A stretch of 64,000 bases of DNA from CG2-30-51-40 sp041753575 (lineage in GTDB: Bacteria; Desulfobacterota; DSM-4660; Desulfatiglandales; Desulfatiglandaceae). Every line of letters begins with the position of its first letter. Within the stretch, counting starts at the first letter, position 1. The notes under the pieces were generated by a model. The model had not been told where the DNA came from. It saw nothing but the letters and a program-made list of their open reading frames with translations, and ran no database searches. The translations under genes and the position numbers were made by a program. Of the stretch, positions 61,483 through 64,000 are shown piece after piece. The DNA lies in contig JBGSUA010000033.1 of the NCBI GenBank assembly GCA_041753575.1, forward strand, positions 61,796 to 125,795. The letters are read 5' to 3'.

Positions 61483-62664
61483 TTGACTGTTGAGGCTAAT
61501 GAAATAGCGGCAAGGATAGTTGCTCTTCAAATGGCCTTGTCAAAGGCCCAAATGGATGGAGCGCTCCTTGTTCAGAGAATGGATGTATATTATTTTTCGG
61601 GGACGGATCAAAATGCCCATCTTTATGTGCCAAAGAAGGGCGAGCCGATACTTATGGTGAGGAAGAGCCTCGAAAGAGCGAGGCAGGACTCTCCTCTTTC
61701 AGAGATTGTGCCTCTCGCCGGCTTTTCACAGTTGCAGGAATTGATAAGGGCCAGAACCGGAAGGATTCCCTCAAGGCTGGGCCTTGAATTTGATACCCTT
61801 CCGGTCATGTTTTTCAAGAATTATGAGAAGAATCTCCCTGGCGCCGATCTGACGGATGTTTCCCTGATTCTAAGAAGAATCCGCATGGTCAAGTCCGAAT
61901 ATGAGATCTCCAGGATCATGCAGGCCGCTGAACTTGCTGACAGGATGCTCGCACAGGTTCCAGGATTTATAAGAGAATCCAGGACTGAGAACGATCTTGC
62001 CGCAAAGGTTGAGTATTTCTATAGGATTAATGGCCACAGCGGGATGATCCCCACTCGCACATTCCCCTATCCATCTCTCTATGGACAGATAATGTCCGGG
62101 CCAAGGGCCGCAGAGCCGAGCAGTTCATCGGGGCCTCTGGGAGGAAGAGGTTTAGGCCCCTTCTTTTCAGCCAGCGCTTCCATGGCCGAGATAGGAAAGA
62201 ACGAGCCCATTATTGTAGATTATGCCGCTGTGTGGGAAGGATATATTTCCGATCAGACGCGCATCTTTTCTATGGGGCCGCTAAAGGATGAGTTCCTGCG
62301 GGCTCAGGAGACAGCCCGGAGGGTTCAGGAAACACTCGCGCGGGAGGCGAGGCCGGGGATATTGACGGGCGAGCTCTATTCGCTCGCCCTCAAGATAGCC
62401 GACGACGCAGGGTTCAGCGCCACCTTCATGGGCCATCCGGAGCCCGCTCCATTTGTCGGCCACGGCGTAGGCCTTGAACTGGACGACTGGCCGGTGATCG
62501 CGAAAGGGGGCCGCGAGCCTCTCAGTGAGGGCATGGTCATCGCACTTGAGCCCAAGATAGTCTTCCCGGGCGAAGGCGTTGCAGGGATAGAGAACACCTT
62601 TGTGGTCACGGAAACGGGCCTGAAGAAATTAAACCGTTATCCCGATGAGATAACCTTTTGTTGA
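61483..62664 (+). CDS. Xaa-Pro peptidase-family (M24) protein
   Basis: This is a 393-residue protein from TTG 61483 (GGTGAGG upstream). It has the creatinase N-terminal domain, then the pita-bread fold with VDYAAVWEGYISDQTRIF (two Asp metal ligands), GHPEPAPFVGHGVGLELDD with a His ligand, LEPKIVFPGEGVAGIENTF with two Glu ligands. It should cleave N-terminal residues before proline with two metal ions. It has no signal peptide. A terminator follows. Confidence 0.92.
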   Translation: MTVEANEIAARIVALQMALSKAQMDGALLVQRMDVYYFSGTDQNAHLYVPKKGEPILMVRKSLERARQDSPLSEIVPLAGFSQLQELIRARTGRIPSRLGLEFDTLPVMFFKNYEKNLPGADLTDVSLILRRIRMVKSEYEISRIMQAAELADRMLAQVPGFIRESRTENDLAAKVEYFYRINGHSGMIPTRTFPYPSLYGQIMSGPRAAEPSSSSGPLGGRGLGPFFSASASMAEIGKNEPIIVDYAAVWEGYISDQTRIFSMGPLKDEFLRAQETARRVQETLAREARPGILTGELYSLALKIADDAGFSATFMGHPEPAPFVGHGVGLELDDWPVIAKGGREPLSEGMVIALEPKIVFPGEGVAGIENTFVVTETGLKKLNRYPDEITFC

Positions 62665-62687
62665 ACCGGGCTGGTACCCCGGTTTTT
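62664..62687 (+). terminator. rho-independent terminator between the M24 peptidase and the convergent MBL-fold gene
   Basis: AACCGGG (62664-62670) pairs with CCCGGTT (62678-62684) around a 7-base loop, then a run of T to 62687. The complementary strand ends with A-rich bases, so it may serve both convergent genes. Confidence 0.8.
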
Positions 62688-62688
62688 C

Positions 62689-63426
62689 CTATTCCATAGG
62701 GAGTATCTTCACCGGTACGGATGTCTTCTTCTCGAAGCTTTCCCTGTCATCCAGCGTGCCTATCCCTCTTCCCACATGCATGGGTATTGCCAGCCTCGGA
62801 CGTATCTTATCCGCCGCGGCCGCGGCCTCCTCATCGGTCATTACGTATGTCCCGCTGACCGGCAAAAGGACTATGTCCGTCTTGATGGAGGACATCTCGG
62901 GGATGTTATCCGAGTCGCCCGTATGGTAGATGGTGACTCCTGAAACGGTGAACACATACCCCACGTGACCAGCCTCCTTTGGGTGGAATGGCACTCCGGG
63001 GCTCTTGAACTTATTTAAATTGTAGGCCGGCACGGCCTTTATCTCTATGCCTTCCACCTTGAGGGCGTCTCCCGGCTTTACCACTGTTACCGGCTGCGGG
63101 AGATTTGATGCCGCAGCCTTCGGGGCAAGGATCGCTGTTTTCTTTCCCCTGATCTTCGCCACATCATCGGGCGAGCAGTGGTCGAAGTGGTCATGGGTTA
63201 TCAGAATGATGTCCGCATTGGGACCTCCCTTGATCTGCCAAGGGTCAATGTAGATAACCTTTCCACCCGCTTCTATGCGGAAGGAATCGTGACCCAGCCA
63301 GTGAATGCCCTTTACAAAATCCTCAAGGTTTTCTCCCTGGGGCGCTGCGACAGCAACAGTCGCCAGTCCCTTGAGGATCGTGAAGAAAACCGCCAGATAA
63401 ATGGCCTGTGCCTTTTGTGGTGTCAT
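62689..63426 (-). CDS. exported metallo-beta-lactamase-fold hydrolase (UPF0173-like)
   Basis: This is a 245-residue protein from ATG 63426 (GGAGGG upstream; the frame opens at 63477). A signal peptide (MTPQKAQAIYLAVFFTILKG then AVAAPQ) is followed by an MBL domain: IHWLGHDSFRIEAGGKVIYI, THDHFDHCSPDDV with the zinc ligands HxHxDH, TIYHTGDSDNIPE, and IPMHVGRG. It is close to UPF0173 metal-dependent hydrolases but has an export signal. Substrate unknown. Confidence 0.85.
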   Translation of the reverse strand: MTPQKAQAIYLAVFFTILKGLATVAVAAPQGENLEDFVKGIHWLGHDSFRIEAGGKVIYIDPWQIKGGPNADIILITHDHFDHCSPDDVAKIRGKKTAILAPKAAASNLPQPVTVVKPGDALKVEGIEIKAVPAYNLNKFKSPGVPFHPKEAGHVGYVFTVSGVTIYHTGDSDNIPEMSSIKTDIVLLPVSGTYVMTDEEAAAAADKIRPRLAIPMHVGRGIGTLDDRESFEKKTSVPVKILPME

Positions 63427-63628
63427 GCGTAACCCTCCTTTTCCGTCATTTCTAAGTGGCTGAATACTTGAAAACACTGTCTAACACAGGAAAGTATGGG
63501 ATAATTCTCGGGGCGGGTCAAGCCCGGAGTCTTTGTTTTCTATTGGCCGCTTGCCGTTTTTCTTTTTGAGCGAGGTCTCTTGTAGATGAGTGCTCGGTCA
63601 GTGCTTCCTTCAACTGAGTAACCTATTT

Positions 63629-64000
63629 TCATTCCAGCATCTCCCGGTAGTGCAATTCGCCAAGGGGCATTTCATCCAGGAGCTGTCTTATCTTGCCGGG
63701 ATCCGGTCTAATCAGGACGGACGATATCTTGGAGGACTTGATAAGATGCAAGCCATCCAGATTGTCATCAAACAGGTCAATAAAATAGGGGCTATGGGTT
63801 GTAAAGACAAACTGCCCGCTTTGGCCTGAAGGATCAATCTTCCTGATAAGAGGCTTAAGACCCATATTTCGCACCATATCATACTTCGTCGCGCCTATTT
63901 TCTCATCCTGCGCTCAAGTGACCCAGGAACCGGTGTTACTCGCCTTGATGGTTGTGAAAACAGATGGAGAAACATCAAGGGCATGGAGATAGGCTAGTTG
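63629..64000 (-). pseudogene. broken AAA-type (SMC-like/OLD-like) ATPase gene, partial at right edge
   Basis: The minus-strand frame from the window edge has AYLHALDVSPSVFTTIKASN, then TGA at 63914-63916. The same frame continues with AQDEKIGATKYDMVRNMGLK, QFVFTTHSPYFIDLFDD (Walker B/H-loop-like His) and LLDEMPLGELHYREML to 63629. The family is the AAA-15/21-like ATPases, often near restriction or defence islands. The TGA has no SECIS-like context of the kind in the hdr operon, so a premature stop is more likely than recoding. Confidence 0.65.

Noticed and set aside
63914..63916. In-frame TGA in the right-edge ATPase as selenocysteine
   Set aside because: The position is not a redox cysteine in such ATPases and no SECIS-like hairpin was seen; called a premature stop.
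1..64000. CRISPR arrays, tRNA and rRNA genes
   Set aside because: No regular spaced repeats, cloverleaf-like sequences or rRNA signatures were seen on reading both strands.

Overview
This window comes from a strictly anaerobic bacterium, most likely a Desulfobacterota (deltaproteobacterial) member. The evidence is the mix of selenocysteine-containing heterodisulfide-reductase (Hdr) type proteins, a UbiD/UbiX and phenylphosphate-synthase-like aromatic gene set, an FprA flavoprotein, sigma-54 regulation and the remnant of a mercury-methylation hgcAB pair. The genome looks moderately GC-rich, with many GTG and TTG starts and strong AAGGAGG-type ribosome sites.

Region 1 (1-12.3 kb, mostly minus strand) looks like an anaerobic aromatic-acid/phenol module. 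It holds the FAD subunit of a molybdenum hydroxylase (cut by the left edge), UbiX, a Tm-1/UPF0261 protein, an AMP-dependent acyl/aryl-CoA ligase, a receiver-domain protein, a UbiD decarboxylase/carboxylase, and a PEP-synthase-like enzyme split into two genes (phenylphosphate synthase PpsB/PpsA-like). A divergent LysR regulator and a second UPF0261 protein follow.

Region 2 (12.4-25.1 kb, minus strand) is the most unusual part. A run of eight genes encodes HdrA, HdrD/HdrB-CCG, MvhD and GltD-like proteins. Four of them are interrupted by one in-frame UGA each, exactly where the families have a conserved cysteine, and each UGA is followed by a candidate SECIS hairpin. They are therefore read here as selenoproteins, including a 1487-residue HdrA-GltD-HdrA fusion. 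The set resembles the BamD/BamE/BamF electron-input part of class II benzoyl-CoA reductase, which fits the aromatic genes beside it; that link is inference.

Region 3 (25.6-38 kb, plus strand) holds a HEAT-like DVU0298-family protein, a glycine-zipper lipoprotein, FprA, LarE, a YcaO-TPR fusion, inositol-phosphate synthase, a PAS/GAF histidine kinase with a sigma-54 response regulator, an archaemetzincin, and a GcvH-like lipoyl-domain protein behind a near-perfect sigma-54 promoter.

Region 4 (38-46 kb) is a zone of decay. It contains a broken DUF1566 gene, an AAA/DUF4143 ATPase truncated by an IS1634-type element, intact pyrK-pyrD, a thioesterase, a ferritin-like protein, dispersed repeats, and a collapsed hgcA-hgcB remnant with deletions and frameshifts.

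Region 5 (46-64 kb) is mostly housekeeping and envelope: an S1-domain protein, thioredoxin, a NifS-like protein lacking the usual PLP lysine next to a NifU-like scaffold, an RseC-like protein, a DUF362-ferredoxin, an aminotransferase, an LpxL-like acyltransferase, a HAD phosphatase, an ABC exporter, an amidohydrolase, a large GAF protein, a DUF2914 lipoprotein, an M24 peptidase, a metallo-beta-lactamase-fold protein, and a broken AAA ATPase at the right edge. Ordinary genes were read from their translations; all family calls are by eye, without database search.
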